From NCBI GenBank assembly GCA_003550325.1, contig QKWP01000132.1, positions 26,508 to 90,507 of the forward strand: DNA of 64,000 nucleotides, given 5' to 3'. The position numbers and the translations under genes were made by a program. The stretch comes from Gigaspora rosea. Its lineage: Eukaryota; Glomeromycota; Glomeromycetes; Diversisporales; Gigasporaceae. Shown here piece after piece: positions 13,067 to 26,283 of the stretch (the first letter of the stretch is position 1; each line of letters begins with the position of its first letter). The notes beneath the pieces are model-generated. The model was not told the origin of the DNA, did no database searches, and worked only from the letters and a program-made list of their open reading frames with translations.

Positions 13067-13254
13067 TCTAAATTTTTTTTCAATTATTTGCCCGAAAAAG
13101 TGCTTTGAAAGTATTCCATTTTTTGTATTCAACCTGATATGTAGTCTTATTATATTTATATTAGATAAATTACGTAACTTATTATTTTACTGAACCTTAT
13201 TACTGAACCGAATCGGCCGAAAAATCTTCGGCAAATTTTTATGATAACAACAGC

Positions 13255-13471
13255 TCTAATATAATAAACGGGTCACCCGTTAATTTAATATCTTATCAAG
13301 TGTTAACTATATCGTCTAAATTTTTATAGTCGATACTAGGATGGCTTCAAGCAGTTAGCTTCATAGAGCATCCGGGTCATCCGATTATAAAATTTTTAGT
13401 TCAGTATCCGGTTTTAATTTCGGGTATCCGGATGAAAGATTTTTGACCCGACGGGTCATGGCGAGAACCTA
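13255..13471. mobile_element. Relic of a hAT end (GGGTCACCCG family)
   Basis: This region holds AACGGGTCACCCGTT, CCGGGTCATCCG, GGGTATCCGG and, near the end, TTGACCCGACGGGTCATGGC followed by GAGAACCTA. The same arrangement forms the right ends of the elements at 35204-36521 and 43058-46656. The left end and target-site duplication are not recognisable. Confidence 0.5.
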
Positions 13472-15455
13472 ACTAGTAGCCCATGATAGTTAAAAGCAAT
13501 GTTTTTGATTCTACAAAGGGAAAGTTCAATCCTAATTGTTATACTCATGCTCTACTTTTAGTCATTTCGAATTTATGCTAATTCAATCTTTAAATTTTTA
13601 AATTAAGTTGATTAAACAAAAATTAAAAAAATTCGGAACTTTAATTCCCATACCAACATAACTTTAACAGTTAAATTAGATCAAAAAATTAATGCACTAA
13701 TTAAATAATTAATCATAGTCTCAAGTCTAAAAAAAAAAATTATCTATATTTAATGCTATTTATAACACTCTTTAGTACTTAATTTTAGATACGCAAATCG
13801 CTATGGGTTTAAACCTAATTTGTTATGCCGTTTAATATTCAATATAAAATTAAAATCAGTGCAAATATCTACGTTTATTACATTTCAAATCTTTCTAGTA
13901 TTATAGAATAAATTATATAATTAGTGATATAATATACGATTATTATAGAATACAGTATATAGTTATATATTAAAACTAATATAACTGATAAGATGATTAT
14001 TATATAAATTCAACTCCTAGCATTGTTGTAAACTATATCAGATAGTAATTTATATGCATAATTAGTACTATACAATTTCAAGTAACTTTAAAAGTTACTA
14101 GAGTTTCGATCTGTAAGTAATTAAACAGGCCCATACATAATTTTAATTAACTATCATTTGACCAATCGCTAACTATTAATAAATTTTATACCTGATGTTG
14201 GCACAATGTTGGGCATAATGCTGGGCTAATGCTAGTGCCGATGCCTACCGTATCTCTTAATACGTTATGCAGGCAAATTTGCCTGCAGAATTTATTTTTT
14301 GCATAATTGTTGAAAAAAGTAGATAGGAGAGGTCCCCCTAAAAAATATTTAAATTAAGAGGTTTGCTATTTATCACCACTGGTGATCATCACAAGTGTTT
14401 CTATACCACAAAAATGTACTAAGTAATTGGGGTCGAAGATTCTAAGTAAAAATGTTCAGGATCCAAAAAAGATTGTACAAAATAAATTTGGACCTTTATA
14501 TTAACCAGTTATTAACCCCTAACATATCCTATAACTGCACACTAACCCTAATCCTAACCCTAAATTTTTATAGTAAAGTTATTGCTGGTGGTATGTAGTA
14601 ATTTTCTTAAATTAACTTTATAAAATACTTTGGCAAAGTATTAATTATAAAATTTGTCATATTAAAACTAAAGATTATATTTTCGCATATCAAAAATATT
14701 AAAAATATTTAACAGTGAATAATTTAGATGATTTAACTACCAAATAATCAGCTAAATGAGACGATTCTAATGAACCTAAAATCGCTAAAATCCCATTACA
14801 GAATCCCGAAATCGATAATTTTTAATAATTTCAATATATACAATAATACTTTGGCAATTTCTATTTGGACACTAGGTGTATTAACACAAAACAAATATAA
14901 AAGCCAATCAAAATATTGAATTAAATGCACTTTGTAAATCATATACAGATCATTTTTGTACAACAAAAATAAAGCAAAAAAACAAAAAATTAATAAAAAA
15001 AAATTCTTTGCAAAATTTATTATAAACTATAACCTCTTTCAGTCCCAAAGTTGACCCTAACCCTAACCTTGAATCGGGTTTAATTTTGGTCAATAATTTA
15101 TATATTACACGGATTTGCTAAATCAATTAATTAGTACTTGTGTACATACACGTAGTGTATCAATAGTTTTTTCTTTTTAAAAATATCATATAACTTTTTG
15201 CAGCCAAATTTGTCTGCATCTACCCTACACATTGAGAGAATAAAATATCATATATAGTTTCGAGTTAACGCCCATGTGTATCCAGAATTAGTGCATTCCT
15301 CTCTAAAAAAATAAAAAGTGCATCGGAACTGAATTTGATACTAGGTAACCCTGGTTTATTATAATTAAGGGTGTTTATTTAACCTATATTTCGAAATAAC
15401 GCACATGGGAGCACGAGTCGAGAAGAAATAGTATAAATAAGAACCGGGGAATAAC

Positions 15456-15542
15456 TATTATTGCACGGTCTGACGTAACAATCCCGTGCCAATAAGTAAA
15501 TGAATAAACACGGGTTGTCACATAAGACCCGTGCAATAAATG
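15456..15542. mobile_element. Short MITE, CCCGTGC family
   Basis: The ends TATTGCACGGTCTGACGTAA and (reverse complement of the right end) TATTGCACGGGTCTTATGTG pair, followed by inner CCCGTG/CACGGG pairing, in about 90 bp. More GC-rich than its surroundings. TSD not clear. Confidence 0.5.
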
Positions 15543-16116
15543 TTACTACTTATATCGTGCCTACGTTCCGTGCCTAGCCCTACCTAAAGAGTTTCATTGG
15601 GTTTCATTGGATAAAAATCACGGGGTAAAATGGGGAAGTCAAGTGAGCTTACATTGTCTAATGGAAAAAAGTCATTAGACAAATATATGTCTATTGATAA
15701 TTTTTTATATGTCTAATGGTGTCTAATGGCTGTCTAGCATTAAGTATAACAATAATTTAGAATTATAGTATTTACATAAATTTAAAAGGTTGTTATAAGT
15801 AAAAAAACTGAAAGATGTAAAAAAAGTTTGGATGCCTAACTTTAATTTTAAGTGACAGAAAATATGAAACAATCTTAGAGTATTAATTCTTTTGAAATTT
15901 ACCATCTTTAACTTTTAAAAAATAATACTGTATTAGTAGAAAGATCTTTGAAACAATCAAATAATTGAAATAATTTATACTAACTTGACAAATCGATAAT
16001 ATTAGATGGTGCTTCAAAAGGTAAACTTGCAAACTGCTTCGAAATAGAGCTACTATATTGAATCGATACTATGTGTAATAAGAACAAAATAAATAAACAA
16101 TCTTAACTACTAAGTA

Positions 16117-18654
16117 CTAATTGCAAACTATATAATTATTCCTATTAGTACCTTTAAGGCTCCTCCTTATTTCTTGTACATCAATTAATGTGCTATAATA
16201 TTTATTTTGAAACGATGATAAGGATTCTAATAATGTTTTTTTGATTATACTATCAGCATTGATGAATTTCTTTTTTATATCAAGCTCCTCTTCATCTGTT
16301 AAATTTTCTGATTCCATAATTGTTTTCCATTGATTAATTTTTAAGTAAATATATTCTGCAGTAGGTCGATTTTGTGGATTTGAATCCATGCATTGATTAG
16401 CTAATTTAACATAGCAATCAGGAGTTCCATTAGCAAATTTTGGACGTAATCCTTTGCAAATAGCTAATGCAAGTTCGTTATCGAGTTCAAGTCCTTCATA
16501 AGGTCTCTTTCCTGTTGATATTTCTGTCATAATAACTCCTAAACTATAAATATCTGTTTCCTGTGTATATTTCTGACCTTTAAGAACTTCTGGTGCAACA
16601 TATGGAATAACACCATAAATACCTTCCTTTGAAGCATATTCATCTTTTTGTCTAGATAATCCCAAATCTGTAATATATGAAACTATATTTCCATCAACAT
16701 TTTGGTTTAGTAAAATATTACCACTATGAAAGTCACTATGAATAAGTCCAGTTCTATGAATTTGGGACAAATTATATGATATGTCCGCAAGTTGTTTTAA
16801 TTTTTTTTGCCATACAAGTTCTCTAAAATAATTAGCTAAAAAATTGTGAAGATTTCCTCTATTGGCATATTGATATACCATCATATATTGGCCACTTTTT
16901 ATATCCTGAGTCAATCCGTATACTTCAAGTTCACTACCCTCTAATCTACATTGCATGTGATTTTTAAACTTGATAAAATATATGAATTAAACTTTTATAA
17001 GATTATATTAATGAAATTATAATTAAACTAATAATAATTTTAGCTTTACCTCATTTAAAAAATTAGAACTTATTTGAGAGCCAGGCAACGTTTTGAGAGC
17101 AACTTTACAAGATTTTTTACGAAACCGTACATAACCCACATTATTATCGCCTGCGACCATTCGTTTACCATCTAACCAAAATGCTGAATATACTGTTCCA
17201 AACCCTCCTTTTCCAATAATTTTAATATTTTCTAGATTATCAAATTGAATCCATTCAATCACTTTTTCAAATGATGTAGCTTTAAATTGAAATTTTTTAA
17301 TGCAATCATCAATATTTTTATCACCACTTGTTTTTTGGGCCATTTTTGGAGGATCACATAATTGACACCAGGCTGGATTGGTGTTGTATCGTTTACAATG
17401 TTCACAAATTCCATTAATAGACTTTCTTCTGTCACTATAAAAATCAACCACAATCATATATTGACCGGTTCCTGGGTTTTGAGTTATTCCATGTATTCTA
17501 TATTTCTCTGATCGCATATGAATTTCGAACTTATAACACAGAACGTGTTAGGCAATAAATTTATTATTTCAAGCAATAAATAGTAATATACAGTAAAAAT
17601 AGTTTTAACTTACATTTTCTAAAAATTCCAAAGCGTTTGTTAGAGAGTAGTTTAATTTCATAAGGTCAACAGATGATATAATGCGTGACTGAAATTTTCC
17701 AGAATCATCTTTAATTGTTCGTATACCCTTCACCCAGGTTGCCATGAATATAAGATCTGATACTTCATTAATTTTTTGTAAATTAATTAATTTATCGAAT
17801 GGAATCCATTCAATCACTTTTTCATATTCTGTGGTTTTGAATTGAAATTCTTTAATGAAATTATCAATCTCATTATTTCCACTTGTCCATTCTTGAATTG
17901 CTTTCCAAGGATCACAGGATTGACACCAAGCAGGGGAAGTGTTATAATGTTCACAGTACATACATTTTCCATTCAAATTGTTTCTTCTAGAACTAAATTC
18001 ATCTGGCAATATCATGATGTATTGATTTGTTGCTTTATTTTGAGTAATTCCATATACAACATTTCCTTTTGACTGCATATAATTTGTAAACTATATAGTA
18101 TTGATGATTTAAATTTTAAAAAGCATTGTGATAAGCTGAAAATAATAGAATAATAATTTAACTTACGCTTTTTATAAAAACATCACATGCTTGAGAACCA
18201 TGCCAGACTTTAAGGTTAACACCACATGATTTAATACGTGACTGTGTATATTCTAAAAGTTCGCCCTTAATTATTCTTCTACCATCTAACCAAGTAGCCA
18301 TAAATGTTATTTCTGATTCATCTTCTTTAATTTTTTGTAAATTAATCAGTCTATCAAATGGAATCCATTCAATCATCTCTTCATATTCAGTAACTTTGAT
18401 TTGAAATTCTTTGATACATTCATCAAGATCTTGATTTCCACTTGTCCATCCTTTAGATGCTTCTATAACATTACATAATTGACACCAGGTTGGAGAAATA
18501 TATGGACGTTTACATTTCGTACATTTTCCATAAAAATTATATCTTTAATATATATGAAATTGCATCATATTAATATCTTTGATTATATTTTAACAAAAGA
18601 ATAAAATATATCAGTACCATATTTACCTTTAATTCGATCAATTAATGTTGCCAT
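16117..18654 (-). CDS. Protein kinase with triplicated N-terminal module
   Basis: Readable exons are B1 18542-18167, B2 18090-17614, B3 17529-17050 and B4 16968-16117, about 727 residues; the B1/B2, B2/B3 and B3/B4 junctions are all phase 0. B1, B2 and B3 each encode a zinc-ribbon-like CxxC-x9-CxxC (for example GKCMYCEHYNTSPAWCQSC), a TSGN/SGDKN..ID..IK segment and a WIPFD/WIQFD-led kinase N-lobe. Only B3 has the glycine loop (GKGGFGTVYSAFW) and the VALK lysine. B4 supplies the C-lobe: HSDFHSGN in place of HRD, DLG in place of DFG, then APE and the terminal helices. The prefix is characteristic of the expanded Glomeromycotina kinase families. A candidate first exon (18654-18627, MATLIDRIK) leaves one base where B1 needs two, so the 5' end is either broken or mis-modelled. 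Substrate unknown. Confidence 0.8.
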
Positions 18655-19003
18655 AAATTAATAGTAATACTTATGAACTTTGCAAACAAATATAAGCGAA
18701 CTTTCCTACTTACTTACTATTAGTATAATTAAAGAGGTAACATTAAATGGTGAACTCTTATTGAAATGGTTACTCAATGAATAAAAAATTTATACCCACA
18801 AACTGTAAGATATATTTATGAATTGATTGAAAAGTATATTTAATAGTTGATTCCTTATTAAATAATTATTTATATAAACCTTAATACTTACTCCCTTTAT
18901 TACGAATGATAATAATTAGGAGAAATATGTGATGATGTATATTGAATTTATTATAAATTGTAAATTCATGTAATTAAAATTTTACACTAACCTTCTAATG
19001 AAT

Positions 19004-22000
19004 TCATTTTATCAGAAAGACATCTCTATTATAAGAATAAAAAGAATATGATTTATTATACTCACCGGATAATAATCAAGGATATTATTTTGTACATATA
19101 ATTCAAGATAATCATGGAAATCTTAAGAATAGATATGACAAACAAAAAGAGTGGAATTGAATCATGTGCCAAGAGGAAACCATTATTGTAATAAAGGATC
19201 TATTTAAAATATATAGAAAAAGATATTTGAATAGAAAATTGAATTAATAAAATATAAATTGTCACTAATGCCTTGATTCAAGTACAATTGATTTCTTTAA
19301 TCGAGCATTATACGTGACAGAGAAGTAACTATATAACGATATATTTACTCACTCGAATAATAATTATCAGTGGAATATTTTTTAAAAAAATATCAAAAAA
19401 TGCACCCCATATCATTGCATTTTCAAATATATGTTCAAGTATATTAAATCTATTAATTTGCTCATATCGGTATAACTTCTTAGTAAATATAGGTATGTCT
19501 TTTAAAATTGACAAATATTCATAATCGGTTATTGCTAATATAATTAGCACAGTTACTAAACCTCGATATGTCTTAACCCAATCTTTAAAATTTTCACCAA
19601 TAGCGGGATCTTTAATTCCCTTATAAATAGTATAGATTGCTATACATAAATTTATTAATAATGGAATAATCAGGACTAATAATCTTCAAATCGTGTTGTT
19701 TATAAGAGTCAAAAGATTAATGGTGATAATAATTAATATGAATTTAATTTAATTTAATGATAGAAATAAATTAATTTTGTAAAAAAATACCTATACCAGT
19801 AAAATTCCGGTATATCATTAGAATAGTCAATAATAAAGATAATTGAAAGCTTAAAATTAGGGATGATTAATACAAGTCCTAATATTGCGGAGCTTATTGC
19901 TTCAAACTTTTTTGATTTTAGCTTTTTAAAACAAAAATTTTATAAATATTTTCGATGAAAATTTCTAAAAAAAAAAATAATAATGATAAATAATTTTACC
20001 TTATGGCTCAGTATACGGGATGATAACCAGAATATTATAAAAATCACAATCCCGACGATTATTTGTACTTTGTGTACACTCCATTTGTCCTCTACAATAA
20101 GAAAATTAGCCACGAAATTCAACTTCAACCCATTTTTTGAACGAGATAATTAACTCACTAATTGTTGCAAAGCCGTGATCATGGTCTAAATCATCAGTTA
20201 CACCGAAAGAGAAGGTAGTGATATTCTTATAAATAATCATATTGTTTAAATCAGAAAATACCTCCAAAGCAGTCCTTTCGGTTTCATGATTTGTCATATC
20301 TATGCAAATTAAAATAGCGATTTGATCAACCTTCATTTTATATCTATTATTATAAGTTATGCTTAAGCAAGAACGATGTATTGGCACTTTATTAGCAAGT
20401 TCATTCAATAGAGTATCAAAATACGCCGATTGATTATCTTTGGATAATAATAAGAATTTTTTGGAGGCATCTGTGGTAAGATGTACGGAGCCTACAATGG
20501 TTTTAGTGGTTTTATCTACAAGCAAATATAATGAGAATCATGTGAAGTGTATTAAAAATATATATACCGTATTTGCGCGTAATAACGCGCATCTGCGCGT
20601 TATTTCGAGACAAATGCGCGATATTTCGAATTATTTTGACAGGTTTGATTACCGAAGAACCATTTTTTGATTTATGGTGTATGTATGTTTAAGGTGCGCG
20701 TTAATTTGGGACGCGCATGGGCTTATTTTGAGCTAAAAAACAATATCAAAAAAATGGGAATTTCGAAATAACGCGCATGCACGTTATTACGCGCAAATAC
20801 GGTAAACAAAATGCGCAACTACCTGAATATATTTTCCGATTATCTAAATTATCGAAAAGTCCAAAAAGATGATGTGAATAATAAAATTTCAAACCAATTT
20901 TCAAAAAGTGCATTAAAAATATTACCTGATTTAAAAATCCAAATATCATTATGAATTCCTTTTAGAGGATAATTATCCGAGTGTTCAAGTTTGACGAAAT
21001 TATTATCCACCGTCACGAAATATTGTTCGCCATATTCGTTAAATGTGCTATTAATAACTGTTATACTAACAGTAGATTTATCTGGACTGAGTTTGCAGAA
21101 GTCATGCATATTTGCTGAAACTCTTTGTCTGATGCTATTATCAGAAGCTTTGTAGATGGTGATGTTTTCAATTGACAAATTAACATTAACATTGAATGTG
21201 ATGTTTAGGGTGGTCATTGATGAATTGACATTAGCATTAATTGATGGAATAGTTTCTTCTATCAGAACATTATCGTATTCAGAATCTAAATAGATAAAGA
21301 TATTAAATTTCAATGAAAATAAAATTTATGTTTGAAATTAATGTAAGTTTACTCAACCGTTATACAGATTAGGTAACGGAATAGTTAACAAAGACCAAGA
21401 AGTATTATCAATTGTATAGGGTGAAACGAGTAGAAAAGTATTATTATTCATAATAGTGTTTATACCAAAGTAATTTGTAAGAAAATGATCCGGAGACTTT
21501 AAGAGAATTTGAGAATTGTTTTGATCATAAGCATAAATATAATGATAAGTATTATCATCATTATCGTCATAAGCTGTAAGACCTAATATATAACCACCAA
21601 ATGGCATGGTTTTTGCTTTCCATCCCTGCTGGGATAGACCTGTTACGTTAGGGTGTTCGTATATTATATCTGTATATATTACCGCTCCTGATGAATCAAG
21701 AAACACTTCTACATAATGCGTTGTATTGTTGTTGTTGTTGTTAACAGAGATTATACAAATAATATATATTACAGATGTATCGCAATAAATTGAATTAATT
21801 ATCATATTAGGATCTATTTGATAGATATAAGTCCCTGTGTATTTAAAATTCGCTTTGTTGGAGGGTATAAATATCGCATAAGGCCCACCATTTTGAAGTA
21901 ACAAATCGTTACGTTTCGTACAGTTAAAAACCGCTAAATAACCATTATCAAAAGTGGACAATATCGCGATCAGGGGATCCGCACTATGATCTACACTATC

Positions 22001-23042
22001 ATTATACGTCGTCAGTGTTAAATTTCCAGAATTATCTCTATATAGTTATTATAATATTAACCATAAATATAATAATATATAATTAATAATAAGAAATAAT
22101 TTATTCCTCACCGGGTGAATTATTCACAGACAACATTATTAGGTTAAGTAAAATTTTAAAATCTTATAATGTGGGTGAAGAATATCAAAAATCACCACGG
22201 GTGAGGAATAACTTATACTAATCATTTTAAACATTAAACATTAGAAAGATTAAATTACATTAAATATTGCTCCCATTTCAAAGACATCTGGTCAAAGGTT
22301 AATCTAATGAATCCAAAATTCGCGTTTTTGTTTAACTGAATTGTACTGTTAATCCAAACACCCAAAAGCGTTGTACTGGTGATTTACAGATTGATTATCA
22401 ATAATCATTAATAAAAAAATTATAAAATCATTATTTACAACGTAAAATATAGATATACCTTCGACTGTTTCCATCCCAATCGATGACATCCGCCCACTCT
22501 TCATAAGTTGTAGGATCAGAAGAATTTGCTGCATTCACATAAGTTACCAAGATGAATGGTTTCTGTAAAGGATATATTGTAATAGGATTTACTATATTAT
22601 GCAATATTCTTGTGTTGTTCTTTTGTGCATCTTTTAAATATATAACTATATTATTAAGTTTGTTAATTTTGTATTCTGCATTATCGTCATTGAGTAAGCA
22701 ATAATTCACAGGATGTAAATTTAAATTTGGATTGATCTCTTTAACTGTCACATTTGGATGAATAACTCTTATACGTAATTTCTGCTCTAAACTCATTCCT
22801 CGGATTTTTAAACAATCGGTTGATGACTGTGTTGAATCATTTCGTATAATATGAGCGAGAATTGTTCCATCATCATAAGTTTTAATGTCTGCCACAAGAG
22901 GTGATGTATCTTGTGTTCCTAATGTACTCTCCGTGTAGTTAAAATATTTATACTGTGATTGTTGTGATTTCGTTGATGTTATGATTAAGCAAATAAATAA
23001 ATACTGTATTATAAATTTAGAAGGGTGACTAGTTATTTTCAT
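19004..23042 (-). CDS. Membrane protein with large secreted ectodomain
   Basis: Family not recognised. Nine exons: 23042-22459, 22037-21358, 21285-20926, 20515-20159, 20091-20000, 19921-19791, 19683-19353, 19199-19066 and 19025-19004. All are GT..AG and phase-consistent, giving 896 residues. Residues 1-26 form a signal peptide (hydrophobic FIIQYLFICLIITS, then TKSQ). Residues 27 to about 660 are an ectodomain with many N-x-S/T sites and few cysteines. From about 669 come several hydrophobic segments (VQIIVGIVIFIIFWL; ISSAILGLVLIIP; LLVLIIPLLINLCIAIY; LVTVLIILAI; IPLFLFVISILKIS), so a multi-pass C-terminal half. Exon 4 uses donor GTGAGT at 20158; reading through it instead gives a stop at 20106. 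Introns 1 and 3 carry MITEs. It ends about 350 bp from the kinase start on the same strand, and a decayed copy of both sits at 58.8-60.8 kb. Confidence 0.75.
20567..20802. mobile_element. MITE in intron 3 of the membrane-protein gene
   Basis: Perfect terminal inverted repeats CCGTATTTGCGCGTAATAAC and GTTATTACGCGCAAATACGG, flanked by TA on both sides (20565-20566, 20803-20804). The interior is unusually rich in CpG (GCGCGTTATTTCG, AACGCGCATGC) for this genome. The TA duplication suggests the Tc1/mariner/pogo group. Confidence 0.85.
22100..22211. mobile_element. Short MITE in intron 1 of the membrane-protein gene
   Basis: Ends TTATTCCTCACCGGGTGA and (reverse complement of the right end) TTATTCCTCACCCGTGGTGA enclose about 110 bp. 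Lies within intron 22458-22038. Confidence 0.6.
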
Positions 23043-25941
23043 CGCGAATTACTTTGATGTCTGATCTTACGAAAATAGTAAACTTTAGAAAATAGATTTT
23101 TTACGTCATTTATTGCTCTAAATGGGTTTCTTTACTAATTTTATTTATACTTTTTAGAAAATGTAATTTCGTTAACAGAATAATAATACGGGCCGATGGA
23201 AAAATCATAGGCCGAGGTCGATCCTCGGGCCGTGGACCGGACCGACCTTTTTTTGCTAAACAATTTTTCTGATCAGAATTAGTCCCCATATCTGTATCAA
23301 ATGTGTAGAAACCATCAGGTCATTCCTTGCCAAAATTCCAGCGATACTAAATTATTTAGTATTTATTTATTTTGTGATTTCATCCAATCATGTGATATTG
23401 CATGATCTCAGCCGGTAAAATTGAATTGTATTATTGGTCAATTGCTTACCTTAGCTATGATCCGCGCTTATGAAACTAAGAATCACTTATTATTATGAAA
23501 CCGCATAATAATTATAAGTATTCATTGCATTTAATTGGTCAATTAATTTTCTTAGCTGTAAATTGCTTATGAAACCGATCAAGGGTGTTTTCAGGCCTCA
23601 TTCTCGGATACAACCAGGGTGGCCCTCCAAAGTGTCAGTGACGTGATCACTTCACCAATCAGGTATAATATTATATATATTAAGTGGTCGTTGAATCACT
23701 TTAATATATATATACTACGTAGCATATTAGCCCGTGCCTCCGGCACGGAGCTAAGGGTATTCATTCGAGTTGACGGTATACCGGCATATGCACAGTCAAC
23801 AGATCGAAAAGATGGTTAAGCAGGGCTTCAGGGTCCCGGGCCAATCACAAGCCCAGCGCCGCAGAAAGGAAAACACGTGAAAATATATGCCAAGTCACGA
23901 GACTCAATAAGGCCGCTATTTTTTTTTGGATTAAAAGTAATTTTTTTTGGATAACGCACAAAATTTTGGAAACTTTTGGATTTAGCCGGTATTAAAAAAT
24001 TAAATTTCATAATTCGGGCCACGTCATGTGATTCACGTGACTTGAATTATTGCGTTGAACACAACCAATCAGATTAATGAAAATTAATAGACAATCTCAA
24101 AACGCTAAAGTCATGTATAAAATTTTGGTTTTTTATGAATAATCCCCAAAATTATGACATTATTTTCAGCGTCCTGATACAGATGAGTACGATGTAAAAT
24201 CCAAGTAAATCGCAAGTAAAAGGAGTTTAACCGCAATATCTATGCCAAGATTGCAAATTCCGCTGTGAGAAGCAAACCATTTCGCATTTTCTTGGTTTCA
24301 CCCAAAATTAACCAATCATGATCGAGAATTATTTGCTATTAAAATTTATTACTGAGTTTTTACAACAACGGTCTTTTAAAACTACTTTAATCCATAATTA
24401 AGTGTATAGAATATTTTAATAACTACATGTTTAATTGTTAGCTGAAAGTAAGTTAAAAAGATAGTTTTTCTGAAAATTGCTTCCGAATTTACCCTTACCC
24501 ATTATACAACTGACCGATCGTTCAATAACAAACCGATTCTTCACTACCCGAAAATACCCAAACGCTTCAACAACTAGTGATAATGCTTTTTTTACAGCTT
24601 GGCGTAGCTATTCTTTGAATATTTATTGCTCATTTATCTAATATAGAGACCAAAAAACTATTTATTTGAAGGTTTCATTTGTTATTCTTCATGTCACTTA
24701 ATAGCAGAAGTTTGTGTAATGATTTATCGAAAAAAGACTCCTAAAAAATCAAATCGATGGATATGTGTTATTTACGATTTCACACTGACGGCCGGCCTGC
24801 GTTATGCAGGCAAGAAACTACAGGCTAATGCTATACAACTCAAGCGCACTGTTTACGGTAATTCACGGCACAATTTTATTTACAAATTAACAATGCTTAT
24901 TTCCGGACATCAGACCGGTTCATCCCAAATTGTGGCATGCATGTAATTCTTTTCGATTTAAATTAATGCATATTTTTTATTATGTAGTTATTCGATGTGA
25001 GTAAATTACATTTTTACATAATTGTATTTACAGTTGGTTGAATTATCAGTTTTCACAGTTATCACGCATAAACGGTTCTACTGATTATTAGTCAGGACAA
25101 ATCTTCATGTTATCTGTGTATATAATAATCATTAACAGGATTATGTGGATCTTTTATTATAAGGAATCTTTCTGATTAATTAAAAATACAAATCCCTGTA
25201 TATGGTAGACATTAAGGGTAGGGTATTTTACATCACATTACACATATATAATTTCATGCAGATCACAGAACTCAGCTCTTATAAAAGATTACACAAACTC
25301 ATGATCTTTAAAAATTTTTTGTTAATGGTTTAATATTGTCAAAACAATGTTTTTTATTGTTCAAAAGGCTTGTATATTCAACAGTAAGTTGTTTTCTATT
25401 AGCAAGTTGTTTTAAAAAGAGGCTTATTTAAAGGTAAGACAAAGTTAACTTTATATATTGGGCTTCAAAAATATATATTACAAGCAAACTTTATTAAATA
25501 ATAATTATTTTTAAAAAATTTTAACAGATAACAATTTCAATTACTTGTTAATGATTAATTATATTGCAAAACATTATAATGGTTAGGAATTTTTGGAAAT
25601 TTGCTAGAGACTTTTTATAAAAAAAATTGTTTATTAATAAATCTTTTATAGATTATATGTTATTTTATAATAATATTAAAACATGGGTAACAGTCTATTT
25701 AGATAGTTGTAAAAAGCTTAATTGTAATGTGATAATGAGTATAAAAAGCATTTTATTAATATACTTATTTATTATTATATTGGTAAAATTGTTTAAAATA
25801 AAAAACTTCAATTTTTGTTCTAGTAAATGTAATAATTTGATTTGCTGATATGTAATAATTTACTATTTTTAGGTTTGTTGTACTAATGATCTATATTTTG
25901 CAGCTATACTATTATTTTACTATAACGTAGATCATATAAAA
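23043..25941. other. Intergenic
   Basis: No gene supported. Small features: a GC palindrome CCGTGCCTCCGGCACGG at about 23733, an AT hairpin ATATTAAGTGGT/ATCACTTTAATAT near 23675-23710, and a GC-richer patch 23750-23880. Open stretches at 24719-24946 and 25627-25848 show no family features. Confidence 0.5.
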
Positions 25942-26283
25942 TACAGTCAGACCCCCTAAATGCACCCCCTAAATGCAGCACCTCTCTAAATGCACGACAG
26001 TTACCCGGGCCCACAACAGGCCTTATAGATAAATGCACGTTCTATATTCTGTAAATGCATGCTACTTTTTCGGCCCCTCTATATTAAACTCCCTCCATAA
26101 ATGCACGCACGTGATCACCGACCAATCATAATTCATTATTTATAAAACATTACATCTTGAATTTATCCGATCCATATACCCGGTATTGGTTCATGAACTT
26201 GGATTTAAACTTCAAGTTGTAAATAATAAATTTTATTTATGTTAAATTATTTTATTAAACCATTAAAACAATATGAGTTGAAT

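Larger units (their letters stand above)
9408..16116. other. Gene-poor AT-rich region
   Basis: I see no convincing gene. Items listed separately are nested inverted repeats (10425-10775), a pogo-like end next to an N gap (12553-12843), a helix-turn-helix remnant (12945-13066), a hAT end relic (13255-13471) and a short MITE (15456-15542). Also visible: a loose set of GGCGAAAATAATTTCACC-like units at about 10870-10970, and degenerate AACCCTAA stretches near 14535 and 15055. Confidence 0.5.

Noticed and set aside
14530..15070. Telomeric repeats (AACCCTAA)
   Set aside because: Only two or three degenerate units at two places; too few for a telomere or a clear interstitial array.
19940..20128. 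Separate small membrane protein
   Set aside because: It is exon 5 of the 896-residue protein read together with its flanking introns.
24719..24946. 75-codon ORF
   Set aside because: No domain, no splice partner, no neighbour support; composition like surrounding DNA.
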